64,000 nucleotides of DNA from Cladorhizidae sp. MBARI D1340-BT2 (taxonomy: Eukaryota; Porifera; Demospongiae; Poecilosclerida; Cladorhizidae), in contig JAQNBH010000002.1 of the NCBI GenBank assembly GCA_028752905.1, forward strand, positions 23,695,059 through 23,759,058, written 5' to 3'. A program made the translations under genes and the position numbers. The notes beneath the pieces are model-generated. The model was not told the DNA's origin. It did no database searches and worked only from the letters and a program-made list of their open reading frames with translations. Shown piece after piece: positions 1 to 12,441 of the stretch (the first letter of the stretch is position 1; each line of letters starts with the position of its first letter).

Positions 1-326
1 ATAATCTGTTCACATGTTGCAGATAAGGGCCTTCTCTATCAGTTGACAAAATCTGGGACTTTGGTCTTGTTAATTAGGGCAGTTATGAATTGTACTCTTA
101 CTTGATGCTAAACATGTTCTTGATATTTGCCCTAATTTGGTCTATATGTTTCTCATTTTCCCCCCGAAAATCTTGTTTTTTTGCCGTGAAGCTCATAACT
201 TTTCTACACTTTACCCAAAAAAGATAATTTTTATATCACCGGATAGCTCTTCTAATTATCTGTCTTTTGTATATACGTGCCAAAATTTTGAGTACTCTAA
301 GTATTAGCAAGTTATGGTGATTTGAA
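1..326 (+). repeat. Partial unit at the left window edge
   Basis: The window opens inside the conserved half of a unit, so the array continues to the left. The unit carries the GTATATACG variant (4-bp duplication, near 270). The same variant occurs near 5120 and 8757, in units 4768 and 8405, so this partial copy belongs to that lineage. Confidence 0.95.
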
Positions 327-1859
327 GTGGTAAGGTTTGTGATTTTTCCTGGCGTTTTCCAGTTGCCAAAGCGGTGGCCTGCCAGTGAAAAACCACTACA
401 TTTATTGATAATCTGTTCACATGTTGCAGATAAGGGCCTTCTCTATCAGTTGACAAAATCTGGGACTTTGGTCTTGTTAATTAGGGCAGTTATGAATTGT
501 ACTCTTACTTGATGCTAAACATGTTCTTGATATTTGCCCTAATTTGGTCTATATGTTTCTCATTTTCCCCCCGAAAATATTGTTTTTTTGCCGTGAAGCT
601 CATAACTTTTCTACACTTTACCCAAAAAAGATAATTTTTATATCACCGGATAGCTCTTCTAATTATCTGTCTTTTGTACGTGCCAAAATTTTGAGTACTC
701 TAAGTATTAGCAAGTTATGGTGATTTGAAGTGGTAAGGTTTGTGATTTTTCCTGGCGTTTTCCAGTTGCCAAAGCGGTGGCCTGCCAGTGAAAAACCACT
801 ACATTTATTGATAATCTGTTCACATGTTGCAGATAAGGGCCTTCTCTATCAGTTGACAAAATCTGGGACTTTGGTCTTGTTAATTAGGGCAGTTATGAAT
901 TGTACTCTTACTTGATGCTAAACATGTTCTTGATATTTGCCCTAATTTGGTCTATATATTTCTCATTTTCCCCCCGAAAATCTTGTTTTTTTGCCGTGAA
1001 GCTCATAACTTTTCTACACTTTACCCCAAAAAAGATAATTTTTATATCACCGGATAGCCCTTCTAATTATCTGTCTTTTGTACGTGCCAAAATTTTGAGT
1101 ACTCTAAGTATTAGCAAGTTATGGTGATTTGAAGTGGTAAGGTTTGTGATTTTTCCTGGCGTTTTCCAGTTGCCAAAGCGGTGGCCTGCCAGTGAAAAAC
1201 CACTACATTTATTGATAATCTGTTCACATGTTGCAGATAAGGGCCTTCTCTATCAGTTGACAAAATCTGGGACTTTGGTCTTGTTAATTAGGGCAGTTAT
1301 GAATTGTACTCTTACTTGATGCTAAACATGTTCTTGATATTTGCCCTAATTTGGTCTATATGTTTCTCATTTCCCCCCCGAAAATCTTGTTTTTTTGCCG
1401 TGAAGCTCATAACTTTGCAACACTTTACCCAAAAAAGATAATTTTTATATCACCGGATAGCCCTTCTAATTATCTGTCTTTTGTACGTGCCAAAATTTTG
1501 AGTACTCTAAGTATTAGCAAGTTATGGTGATTTGAAGTGGTAAGGTTTGGGATTTTTCCTGGCGTTTTCCAGTTGCCAAAGCGGTGGCCTGCCAGTGAAA
1601 AACCACTACATTTATTGATAATCTGTTCACATGTTGCAGATAAGGGCCTTCTCTATCAGTTGACAAAATCTGGGACTTTGGTCTTGTTAATTAGGGCAGT
1701 TATGAATTGTACTCTTACTTGATGCTAAACATGTTCTTGATATTTGCCCTAATTTGGTCTATATGTTTCTCATTTTCCCCCCGAAAATCTTGTTTTTTTG
1801 CCGTGAAGCTCATAACTTTTCTACACTTTACCCAAAAAAGATAATTTTTATATCATCGG

Positions 1860-4800
1860 ATAGCTCTTCTAATTATCTGTCTTTTGTACGTGCCAAAATT
1901 TTGAGTACTCTAAGTATTAGCAAGTTATGGTGATTTGAAGTGGTAAGGTTTGTGATTTTTCCTGGCGTTTTCCAGTTGCCAAAGCGGTGGCCTGCCAGTG
2001 AAAAACCACTACATTTATTGATAATCTGTTCACATGTTGCAGATAAGGGCCTTCTCTATCAGTTGACAAAATCTGGGACTTTGGTCTTGTTAATTAGGGC
2101 AGTTATGAATTGTACTCTTACTTGATGCTAAACATGTTCTTGATATTTGCCCTAATTTGGTCTATATGTTTCTCATTTCCCCCCCGAAAATCTTGTTTTT
2201 TTGCCGTGAAGCTCATAACTTTTCTACACTTTACCCAAAAAAGATAATTTTTATATCATCGGATAGCTCTTCTAATTATCTGTCTTTTGTACGTGCCAAA
2301 ATTTTGAGTACTCTAAGTATTAGCAAGTTATGGTGATTTGAAGTGGTAAGGTTTGTGATTTTTCCTGGCGTTTTCCAGTTGCCAAAGCGGTGGCCTGCCA
2401 GTGAAAAACCACTACATTTATTGATAATCTGTTCACATGTTGCAGATAAGGGCCTTCTCTATCAGTTGACAAAATCTGGGACTTTGGTCTTGTTAATTAG
2501 GGCAGTTATGAATTGTACTCTTACTTGATGCTAAACATGTTCTTGATATTTGCCCTAATTTGGTCTATATATATGTTTCTCATTTCCCCCCCGAAAATCT
2601 TGTTTTTTTGCCGTGAAGCTCATTACTTTTCAACACTTTACCCAAAAAAGATAATTTTTATATCACCGGATAGCCCTTCTAATTATCTGTCTTTTGTACG
2701 TGCCAAAATGTTGAGTACTCTAAGTATTAGGAAGTTAAGGTGATTTGAAGTGGTAAGGTTTGGGATTTTTCCTGGCGTTTTCCAGTTGCCAAAGCGGTGG
2801 CCTGCCAGTGAAAAACCACTACATTTATTGATAATCTGTTCACATGTTGCAGATAAGGGCCTTCTCTATCAGTTGACAAAATCTGGGACTTTGGTCTTGT
2901 TAATTAGGGCAGTTATGAATTGTACTCTTACTTGATGCTAAACATGTTCTTGATATTTGCCCTAATTTGGTCTATATGTTTCTCATTTTCCCCCCGAAAA
3001 TCTTGTTTTTTTGCCGTGAAGCTCATAACTTTTCTACACTTTACCCAAAAAAGATAATTTTTATATCACCGGATAGCTCTTCTAATTATCTGTCTTTTGT
3101 ACGTGCCAAAATTTTGAGTACTCTAAGTATTAGCAAGTTATGGTGATTTGAAGTGGTAAGGTTTGTGATTTTTCCTGGCGTTTTCCAGTTGCCAAAGCGG
3201 TGGCCTGCCAGTGAAAAACCACTACATTTATTGATAATCTGTTCACATGTTGCAGATAAGGGCCTTCTCTATCAGTTGACAAAATCTGGGACTTTGGTCT
3301 TGTTAATTAGGGCAGTTATGAATTGTACTCTTACTTGATGCTAAACATGTTCTTGATATTTGCCCTAATTTGGTCTATATGTTTCTCATTTTCCCCCCGA
3401 AAATCTTGTTTTTTTGCCGTGAAGCTCATAACTTTTCTACACTTTACCCAAAAAAGATAATTTTATATCACCGGATAGCTCTTCTAATTATCTGTCTTTT
3501 GTACGTGCCAAAATTTTGAGTACTCTAAGTATTAGCAAGTTATGGTGATTTGAAGTGGTAAGGTTTGTGATTTTTCCTGGCGTTTTCCAGTTGCCAAAGC
3601 GGTGGCCTGCCAGTGAAAAACCACTACATTTATTGATAATCTGTTCACATGTTGCAGATAAGGGCCTTCTCTATCAGTTGACAAAATCTGGGACTTTGTT
3701 CTTGTTAATTAGGGCAGTTATGAATTGTACTCTTACTTGATGCTAAACATGTTCTTGATATTTGCCCTAATTTGGTCTATATGTTTCTCATTTTCCCCCC
3801 GAAAATCTTGTTTTTTTGCCGTGAAGCTCATAACTTTTCTACACTTTACCCAAAAAAGATAATTTTTATATCACCGGATAGCCCTTCTAATTATCTGTCT
3901 TTTGTACGTGCCAAAAGTTTGAGTACTCTAAGTATTAGCAAGTTATGATGATTTGAAGTGGTAAGGTTTGTGATTTTTCCTGGCGTTTTCCAGTTGCCAA
4001 AGCGGTGGCCTGCCAGTGAAAAACCACTACATTTATTGATAATCTGTTCACATGTTGCAGATAAGGGCCTTCTCTATCAGTTGACAAAATCTGGGACTTT
4101 GGTCTTGTTAATTAGGGCAGTTATGAATTGTACTCTTACTTGATGCTAAACATGTTCTTGATATTTGCCCTAATTTGGTCTATATGTTTCTCATTTTCCC
4201 CCCGAAAATCTTGTTTTTTTGCCGTGAAGCTCATAACTTTTCTACACTTTACCCAAAAAAGATAATTTTTATATCACCGGATAGCTCTTCTAATTATCTG
4301 TCTTTTGTACGTGCCAACATTTTGAGTACTCTAAGTATTAGCAAGTTATGGTGATTTGAAGTGGTAAGGTTTGGGATTTTTCCTGGCGTTTTCCAGTTGC
4401 CAAAGCGGTGGCCTGCCAGTGAAAAACCACTACATTTATTGATAATCTGTTCACATGTTGCAGATAAGGGCCTTCTCTATCAGTTGACAAAATCTGGGAC
4501 TTTGGTCTTGTTAATTAGGGCAGTTATGAATTGTACTCTTACTTGATGCTAAACATGTTCTTGATATTTGCCCTAATTTGGTCTATATATATGTTTCTCA
4601 TTTCCCCCCCGAAAATCTTGTTTTTTTGCCGTGAAGCTCATAACTTTTCAACACTTTACCCAAAAAAGATAATTTTTATATCACCGGATAGCCCTTCTAA
4701 TTATCTGTCTTTTGTACGTGCCAAAATGTTGAGTACTCTAAGTATTAGGAAGTTAAGGTGATTTGAAGTGGTAAGGTTTGGGATTTTTCCTGGCGTTTTC

Positions 4801-5496
4801 CAGTTGCCAAAGCGGTGGCCTGCCAGTGAAAAACCACTACATTTATTGATAATCTGTTCACATGTTGCAGATAAGGGCCTTCTCTATCAGTTGACAAAAT
4901 CTGGGACTTTGGTCTTGTTAATTAGGGCAGTTATGAATTGTACTCTTACTTGATGCTAAACATGTTCTTGATATTTGCCCTAATTTGGTCTATATGTTTC
5001 TCATTTTCCCCCCGAAAATCTTGTTTTTTTGCCGTGAAGCTCATAACTTTTCTACACTTTACCCAAAAAAGATAATTTTTATATCACCGGATAGCTCTTC
5101 TAATTATCTGTCTTTTGTATATACGTGCCAAAATTTTGAGTACTCTAAGTATTAGCAAGTTATGGTGATTTGAAGTGGTAAGGTTTGTGATTTTTCCTGG
5201 CGTTTTCCAGTTGCCAAAGCGGTGGCCTGCCAGTGAAAAACCACTACATTTATTGATAATCTGTTCACATGTTGCAGATAAGGGCCTTCTCTATCAGTTG
5301 ACAAAATCTGGGACTTTGGTCTTGTTAATTAGGGCAGTTATGAATTGTACTCTTACTTGATGCTAAACATGTTCTTGATATTTGCCCTAATTTGGTCTAT
5401 ATGTTTCTCATTTTCCCCCCGAAAATCTTGTTTTTTTGCCGTGAAGCTCATAACTTTCCTACACTTTACCCAAAAAAGATAATTTTATATCATCGG
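1860..5496 (+). repeat. Higher-order repeat P, copy 1 (9 units, 3637 bp)
   Basis: Nine consecutive units repeat at an offset of 3637 bp with rare markers in the same order. These are CATTACTTTTC (2621), GAAGTTAAGG (2730), CTTTGTTCTTG (3695), CAAAAGTTTGAG with TTATGATG (about 3913), CCAACATTTT (4315), a second GAAGTTAAGG, GTATATACG (5118) and CTTTCCTACAC (5455). Ends are approximate because they fall where markers are shared. Confidence 0.87.
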
Positions 5497-8400
5497 ATAG
5501 CTCTTCTAATTATCTGTCTTTTGTACGTGCCAAAATTTTGAGTACTCTAAGTATTAGCAAGTTATGGTGATTTGAAGTGGTAAGGTTTGTGATTTTTCCT
5601 GGCGTTTTCCAGTTGCCAAAGCGGTGGCCTGCCAGTGAAAAACCACTACATTTATTGATAATCTGTTCACATGTTGCAGATAAGGGCCTTCTCTATCAGT
5701 TGACAAAATCTGGGACTTTGGTCTTGTTAATTAGGGCAGTTATGAATTGTACTCTTACTTGATGCTAAACATGTTCTTGATATTTGCCCTAATTTGGTCT
5801 ATATGTTTCTCATTTCCCCCCCGAAAATCTTGTTTTTTTGCCGTGAAGCTCATAACTTTTCTACACTTTACCCAAAAAAGATAATTTTTATATCATCGGA
5901 TAGCTCTTCTAATTATCTGTCTTTTGTACGTGCCAAAATTTTGAGTACTCTAAGTATTAGCAAGTTATGGTGATTTGAAGTGGTAAGGTTTGTGATTTTT
6001 CCTGGCGTTTTCCAGTTGCCAAAGCGGTGGCCTGCCAGTGAAAAACCACTACATTTATTGATAATCTGTTCACATGTTGCAGATAAGGGCCTTCTCTATC
6101 AGTTGACAAAATCTGGGACTTTGGTCTTGTTAATTAGGGCAGTTATGAATTGTACTCTTACTTGATGCTAAACATGTTCTTGATATTTGCCCTAATTTGG
6201 TCTATATATATGTTTCTCATTTCCCCCCCGAAAATCTTGTTTTTTTGCCGTGAAGCTCATTACTTTTCAACACTTTACCCAAAAAAGATAATTTTTATAT
6301 CACCGGATAGCCCTTCTAATTATCTGTCTTTTGTACGTGCCAAAATGTTGAGTACTCTAAGTATTAGGAAGTTAAGGTGATTTGAAGTGGTAAGGTTTGG
6401 GATTTTTCCTGGCGTTTTCCAGTTGCCAAAGCGGTGGCCTGCCAGTGAAAAACCACTACATTTATTGATAATCTGTTCACATGTTGCAGATAAGGGCCTT
6501 CTCTATCAGTTGACAAAATCTGGGACTTTGGTCTTGTTAATTAGGGCAGTTATGAATTGTACTCTTACTTGATGCTAAACATGTTCTTGATATTTGCCCT
6601 AATTTGGTCTATATGTTTCTCATTTTCCCCCCGAAAATCTTGTTTTTTTGCCGTGAAGCTCATAACTTTTCTACACTTTACCCAAAAAAGATAATTTTTA
6701 TATCACCGGATAGCTCTTCTAATTATCTGTCTTTTGTACGTGCCAAAATTTTGAGTACTCTAAGTATTAGCAAGTTATGGTGATTTGAAGTGGTAAGGTT
6801 TGTGATTTTTCCTGGCGTTTTCCAGTTGCCAAAGCGGTGGCCTGCCAGTGAAAAACCACTACATTTATTGATAATCTGTTCACATGTTGCAGATAAGGGC
6901 CTTCTCTATCAGTTGACAAAATCTGGGACTTTGGTCTTGTTAATTAGGGCAGTTATGAATTGTACTCTTACTTGATGCTAAACATGTTCTTGATATTTGC
7001 CCTAATTTGGTCTATATGTTTCTCATTTTCCCCCCGAAAATCTTGTTTTTTTGCCGTGAAGCTCATAACTTTTCTACACTTTACCCAAAAAAGATAATTT
7101 TATATCACCGGATAGCTCTTCTAATTATCTGTCTTTTGTACGTGCCAAAATTTTGAGTACTCTAAGTATTAGCAAGTTATGGTGATTTGAAGTGGTAAGG
7201 TTTGTGATTTTTCCTGGCGTTTTCCAGTTGCCAAAGCGGTGGCCTGCCAGTGAAAAACCACTACATTTATTGATAATCTGTTCACATGTTGCAGATAAGG
7301 GCCTTCTCTATCAGTTGACAAAATCTGGGACTTTGTTCTTGTTAATTAGGGCAGTTATGAATTGTACTCTTACTTGATGCTAAACATGTTCTTGATATTT
7401 GCCCTAATTTGGTCTATATGTTTCTCATTTTCCCCCCGAAAATCTTGTTTTTTTGCCGTGAAGCTCATAACTTTTCTACACTTTACCCAAAAAAGATAAT
7501 TTTTATATCACCGGATAGCCCTTCTAATTATCTGTCTTTTGTACGTGCCAAAAGTTTGAGTACTCTAAGTATTAGCAAGTTATGATGATTTGAAGTGGTA
7601 AGGTTTGTGATTTTTCCTGGCGTTTTCCAGTTGCCAAAGCGGTGGCCTGCCAGTGAAAAACCACTACATTTATTGATAATCTGTTCACATGTTGCAGATA
7701 AGGGCCTTCTCTATCAGTTGACAAAATCTGGGACTTTGGTCTTGTTAATTAGGGCAGTTATGAATTGTACTCTTACTTGATGCTAAACATGTTCTTGATA
7801 TTTGCCCTAATTTGGTCTATATGTTTCTCATTTTCCCCCCGAAAATCTTGTTTTTTTGCCGTGAAGCTCATAACTTTTCTACACTTTACCCAAAAAAGAT
7901 AATTTTTATATCACCGGATAGCTCTTCTAATTATCTGTCTTTTGTACGTGCCAACATTTTGAGTACTCTAAGTATTAGCAAGTTATGGTGATTTGAAGTG
8001 GTAAGGTTTGGGATTTTTCCTGGCGTTTTCCAGTTGCCAAAGCGGTGGCCTGCCAGTGAAAAACCACTACATTTATTGATAATCTGTTCACATGTTGCAG
8101 ATAAGGGCCTTCTCTATCAGTTGACAAAATCTGGGACTTTGGTCTTGTTAATTAGGGCAGTTATGAATTGTACTCTTACTTGATGCTAAACATGTTCTTG
8201 ATATTTGCCCTAATTTGGTCTATATATATGTTTCTCATTTCCCCCCCGAAAATCTTGTTTTTTTGCCGTGAAGCTCATAACTTTTCAACACTTTACCCAA
8301 AAAAGATAATTTTTATATCACCGGATAGCCCTTCTAATTATCTGTCTTTTGTACGTGCCAAAATGTTGAGTACTCTAAGTATTAGGAAGTTAAGGTGATT

Positions 8401-9133
8401 TGAAGTGGTAAGGTTTGGGATTTTTCCTGGCGTTTTCCAGTTGCCAAAGCGGTGGCCTGCCAGTGAAAAACCACTACATTTATTGATAATCTGTTCACAT
8501 GTTGCAGATAAGGGCCTTCTCTATCAGTTGACAAAATCTGGGACTTTGGTCTTGTTAATTAGGGCAGTTATGAATTGTACTCTTACTTGATGCTAAACAT
8601 GTTCTTGATATTTGCCCTAATTTGGTCTATATGTTTCTCATTTTCCCCCCGAAAATCTTGTTTTTTTGCCGTGAAGCTCATAACTTTTCTACACTTTACC
8701 CAAAAAAGATAATTTTTATATCACCGGATAGCTCTTCTAATTATCTGTCTTTTGTATATACGTGCCAAAATTTTGAGTACTCTAAGTATTAGCAAGTTAT
8801 GGTGATTTGAAGTGGTAAGGTTTGTGATTTTTCCTGGCGTTTTCCAGTTGCCAAAGCGGTGGCCTGCCAGTGAAAAACCACTACATTTATTGATAATCTG
8901 TTCACATGTTGCAGATAAGGGCCTTCTCTATCAGTTGACAAAATCTGGGACTTTGGTCTTGTTAATTAGGGCAGTTATGAATTGTACTCTTACTTGATGC
9001 TAAACATGTTCTTGATATTTGCCCTAATTTGGTCTATATGTTTCTCATTTTCCCCCCGAAAATCTTGTTTTTTTGCCGTGAAGCTCATAACTTTCCTACA
9101 CTTTACCCAAAAAAGATAATTTTATATCACCGG
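5497..9133 (+). repeat. Higher-order repeat P, copy 2
   Basis: Every marker of copy 1 recurs 3637 bp downstream: CATTACTTTTC (6258), CTTTGTTCTTG (7332), CCAACATTTT (7952), GTATATACG (8755) and CTTTCCTACAC (9092). The first difference I noticed is TATCACCGG near 9127, where copy 1 has TATCATCGG near 5489. That suggests the end of the duplicated tract or one later substitution. Confidence 0.87.
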
Positions 9134-9213
9134 ATAGCTCTTCTAATTATCTGTCTTTTGTACGTGCCAAAATTTTGAGTACTCTAAGTATTAGCAAGTT
9201 ATGGTGATTTGAA

Positions 9214-9616
9214 GTGGTAAGGTTTGTGATTTTTCCTGGCGTTTTCCAGTTGCCAAAGCGGTGGCCTGCCAGTGAAAAACCACTACATTTATTGATAATC
9301 TGTTCACATGTTGCAGATAAGGGCCTTCTCTATCAGTTGACAAAATCTGGGACTTTGGTCTTGTTAATTAGGGCAGTTATGAATTGTACTCTTACTTGAT
9401 GCTAAACATGTTCTTGATATTTGCCCTAATTTGGTCTATATGTTTCTCATTTCCCCCCCGAAAATCTTGTTTTTTTGCCGTGAAGCTCATAACTTTTCTA
9501 CACTTTATCCAAAAAAGATAATTTTTATATCACCGGATAGCCCTTCTAATTATCTGTCTTTTGTACGTGCCAAAAGTTTGAGTACTCTAAGTATTAGCAA
9601 GTTATGATGATTTGAA
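9214..9616 (+). repeat. Chimeric unit at the end of repeat P
   Basis: The first part follows the order expected after unit 8812 and resembles unit 5577, including the C7 tract. The tail has GATAGCCC, CAAAAGTTTGAG and TTATGATG, the tail type of units 3555 and 7192. The switch lies between about 9450 and 9545. The following units 9617 and 10020 then match 7595 and 7998 at an offset of 2022 bp, not 3637 bp. This is the expected product of an out-of-register crossover inside a unit. Confidence 0.72.
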
Positions 9617-12441
9617 GTGGTAAGGTTTGTGATTTTTCCTGGCGTTTTCCAGTTGCCAAAGCGGTGGCCTGCCAGTGAAAAACCACTACATTTATTGATA
9701 ATCTGTTTACATGTTGCAGATAAGGGCCTTCTCTATCAGTTGACAAAATCTGGGACTTTGGTCTTGTTAATTAGGGCAGTTATGAATTGTACTCTTACTT
9801 GATGCTAAACATGTTCTTGATATTTGCCCTAATTTGGTCTATATGTTTCTCATTTTCCCCCCGAAAATCTTGTTTTTTTGCCGTGAAGCTCATAACTTTT
9901 CTACACTTTACCCAAAAAAGATAATTTTTATATCACCGGATAGCTCTTCTAATTATCTGTCTTTTGTACGTGCCAACATTTTGAGTACTCTAAGTATTAG
10001 CAAGTTATGGTGATTTGAAGTGGTAAGGTTTGGGATTTTTCCTGGCGTTTTCCAGTTGCCAAAGCGGTGGCCTGCCAGTGAAAAACCACTACATTTATTG
10101 ATAATCTGTTCACATGTTGCAGATAAGGGCCTTCTCTATCAGTTGACAAAATCTGGGACTTTGGTCTTGTTAATTAGGGCAGTTATGAATTGTACTCTTA
10201 CTTGATGCTAAACATGTTCTTGATATTTGCCCTAATTTGGTCTATATGTTTCTCATTTCCCCCCCGAAAATCTTGTTTTTTTGCCGTGAAGCTCATAACT
10301 TTTCTACACTTTACCCAAAAAAGATAATTTTTATATCACCGGATAGCCCTTCTAATTATCTGTCTTTTGTACGTGTCAAAAGTTTGAGTACTCTAAGTAT
10401 TAGGAAGTTATGGTGATTTGAAGTGGTAAGGTTTGTGATTTTTCCTGGCGTTTTCCAGTTGCCAAAGCGGTGGCCTGCCAGTGAAAAACCACTACATTTA
10501 TTGATAATCTGTTCACATGTTGCAGATAAGGGCCTTCTCTATCAGTTGACAAAATCTGGGACTTTGGTCTTGTTAATTAGGGCAGTTATGAATTGTACTC
10601 TTACTTGATGCTAAACATGTTCTTGATATTTGCCCTAATTTGGTCTATATGTTTCTCATTTTCCCCCCGAAAATCTTGTTTTTTTGCCGTGAAGCTCATA
10701 ACTTTTCTACACTTTACCCAAAAAAGATAATTTATATCACCGGATAGCTCTTCTAATTATCTGTCTTTTGTACGTGCCAATTTTGAGTACTCTAAGTATT
10801 AGCAAGTTATGGTGATTTGAAGTGGTAAGGTTTGGGATTTTTCCTGGCGTTTTCCAGTTGCCAAAGCGGTGGCCTGCCAGTGAAAAACCACTACATTTAT
10901 TGATAATCTGTTCACATGTTGCAGATAAGGGCCTTCTCTATCAGTTGACAAAATCTGGGACTTTGGTCTTGTTAATTAGGGCAGTTATGAATTGTACTCT
11001 TACTTGATGCTAAACATGTTCTTGATATTTGCCCTAATTGGGTCTATATGTTTCTCATTTCCCCCCCGAAAATCTTGTTTTTTTGCCGTGAAGCTCATAA
11101 CTTTTCTACACTTTACCCAAAAAAGATAATTTTTATATCACCGGATAGCTCTTCTAATTATCTGTCTTTTGTACGTGCCAAAATTTTGAGTACTCTAAGT
11201 ATTAGCAAGTTATGGTGATTTGAAGTGGTAAGGTTTGTGATTTTTCCTGGCGTTTTCCAGTTGCCAAAGCGGTGGCCTGCCAGTGAAAAACCACTACATT
11301 TATTGATAATCTGTTCACATGTTGCAGATAAGGGCCTTCTCTATCAGTTGACAAAATCTGGGACTTTAGTCTTGTTAATTAGGGCAGTTATGAATTGTAC
11401 TCTTACTTGATGCTAAACATGTTCTTGATATTTGCCCTAATTTGGTCTATATGTTTCTCATTTCCCCCCCGAAAATCTTGTTTTTTTGCCGTGAAGCTCA
11501 TAACTTTTCTACACTTTACCCAAAAAAGATAATTTTTATATCACCGGATAGCTCTTCTAATTATCTGTCTTTTGTACGTGCCAAAATTTTGAGTACTCTA
11601 AGTATTAGCAAGTTATGGTGATTTGAAGTGGTAAGGTTTGGGATTTTTCCTGGCGTTTTCCAGTTGCCAAAGCGGTGGCCTGCCAGTGAAAAACCACTAC
11701 ATTTATTGATAATCTGTTCACATGTTGCAGATAAGGGCCTTCTCTATCAGTTGACAAAATATGGGACTTTGGTCTTGTTAATTAGGGCAGTTATGAATTG
11801 TACTCTTACTTGATGCTAAACATGTTCTTGATATTTGCCCTAATTTGGTCTATATAATTATATGTTTCTCATTTCCCCCCCGAAAATCTTGTTTTTTTGC
11901 CGTGAAGCTCATAACTTTTCTACACTTTACCCAAAAAAGATAATTTTTATATCACCGGATAGCTCTTCTAATTATCTGTCTTTTGTACGTGCCAAAATTT
12001 TGAGTACTCTAAGTATTAGCAAGTTATGGTGATTTGAAGTGGTAAGGTTTGGGATTTTTCCTGGCGTTTTCCAGTTGCCAAAGCGGTGGCCTGCCAGTGA
12101 AAAACCACTACATTTATTGATAATCTGTTCACATGTTGCAGATAAGGGCCTTCTCTATCAGTTGACAAAATCTGGGACTTTGGTCTTGTTAATTAGGGCA
12201 GTTATGAATTGTACTCTTACTTGATGCTAAACATGTTCTTGATATTTGCCCTAATTTGGTCTATATGTTTCTCATTTTCCCCCCGAAAATCTTGTTTTTT
12301 TGCCGTGAAGCTCATAACTTTTCTACACTTTACCCAAAAAAGATAATTTTTATATCACCGGATAGCTCTTCTAATTATCTGTCTTTTGTACGTGCCAAAA
12401 TTTTGAGTACTCTAAGTATTAGCAAGTTATGGTGATTTGAA

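Larger units (their letters stand above)
1..10422 (+). repeat. Left array domain
   Basis: Unit starts are 327, 730, 1134, 1537, 1940, 2343, 2750, 3153, 3555, 3958, 4361, 4768, 5175, 5577, 5980, 6387, 6790, 7192, 7595, 7998, 8405, 8812, 9214, 9617 and 10020. Lengths are 402-404 bp, except 407 bp for 2343, 4361, 5980 and 7998 (TATATATATG step) and for 4768 and 8405 (GTATATACG duplication). Domain markers are CAAAATGTTGAG with GAAGTTAAGG, CCAACATTTT, CAAAAGTTTGAG with TTATGATG, and TATCATCGG. No 411-, 315- or 909-bp unit occurs here. The domain limit is drawn at a unit boundary for convenience, and the real transition may be gradual. Confidence 0.85.

Noticed and set aside
327..512. 61-codon open frame repeated in every unit as a possible small protein gene or tandem gene family
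   Set aside because: The frame starts with GTG and has no usable ATG near its beginning. Its main variants are amino-acid changing, and one copy has a stop. High similarity between copies is already explained by satellite homogeneity.
2513..2743. 65-76-codon frames spanning the unit junctions (also at 900, 4531, 25964, 34848, 42848 and similar sites)
   Set aside because: They appear or vanish with length variants of the TATAT step and T run, and their sequence is just translated low-complexity satellite.
3390..3400. C6-C7 tract as a G-quadruplex on the minus strand
   Set aside because: There is a single G run per ~403 bp, and the other runs needed for an intramolecular quadruplex are missing nearby.
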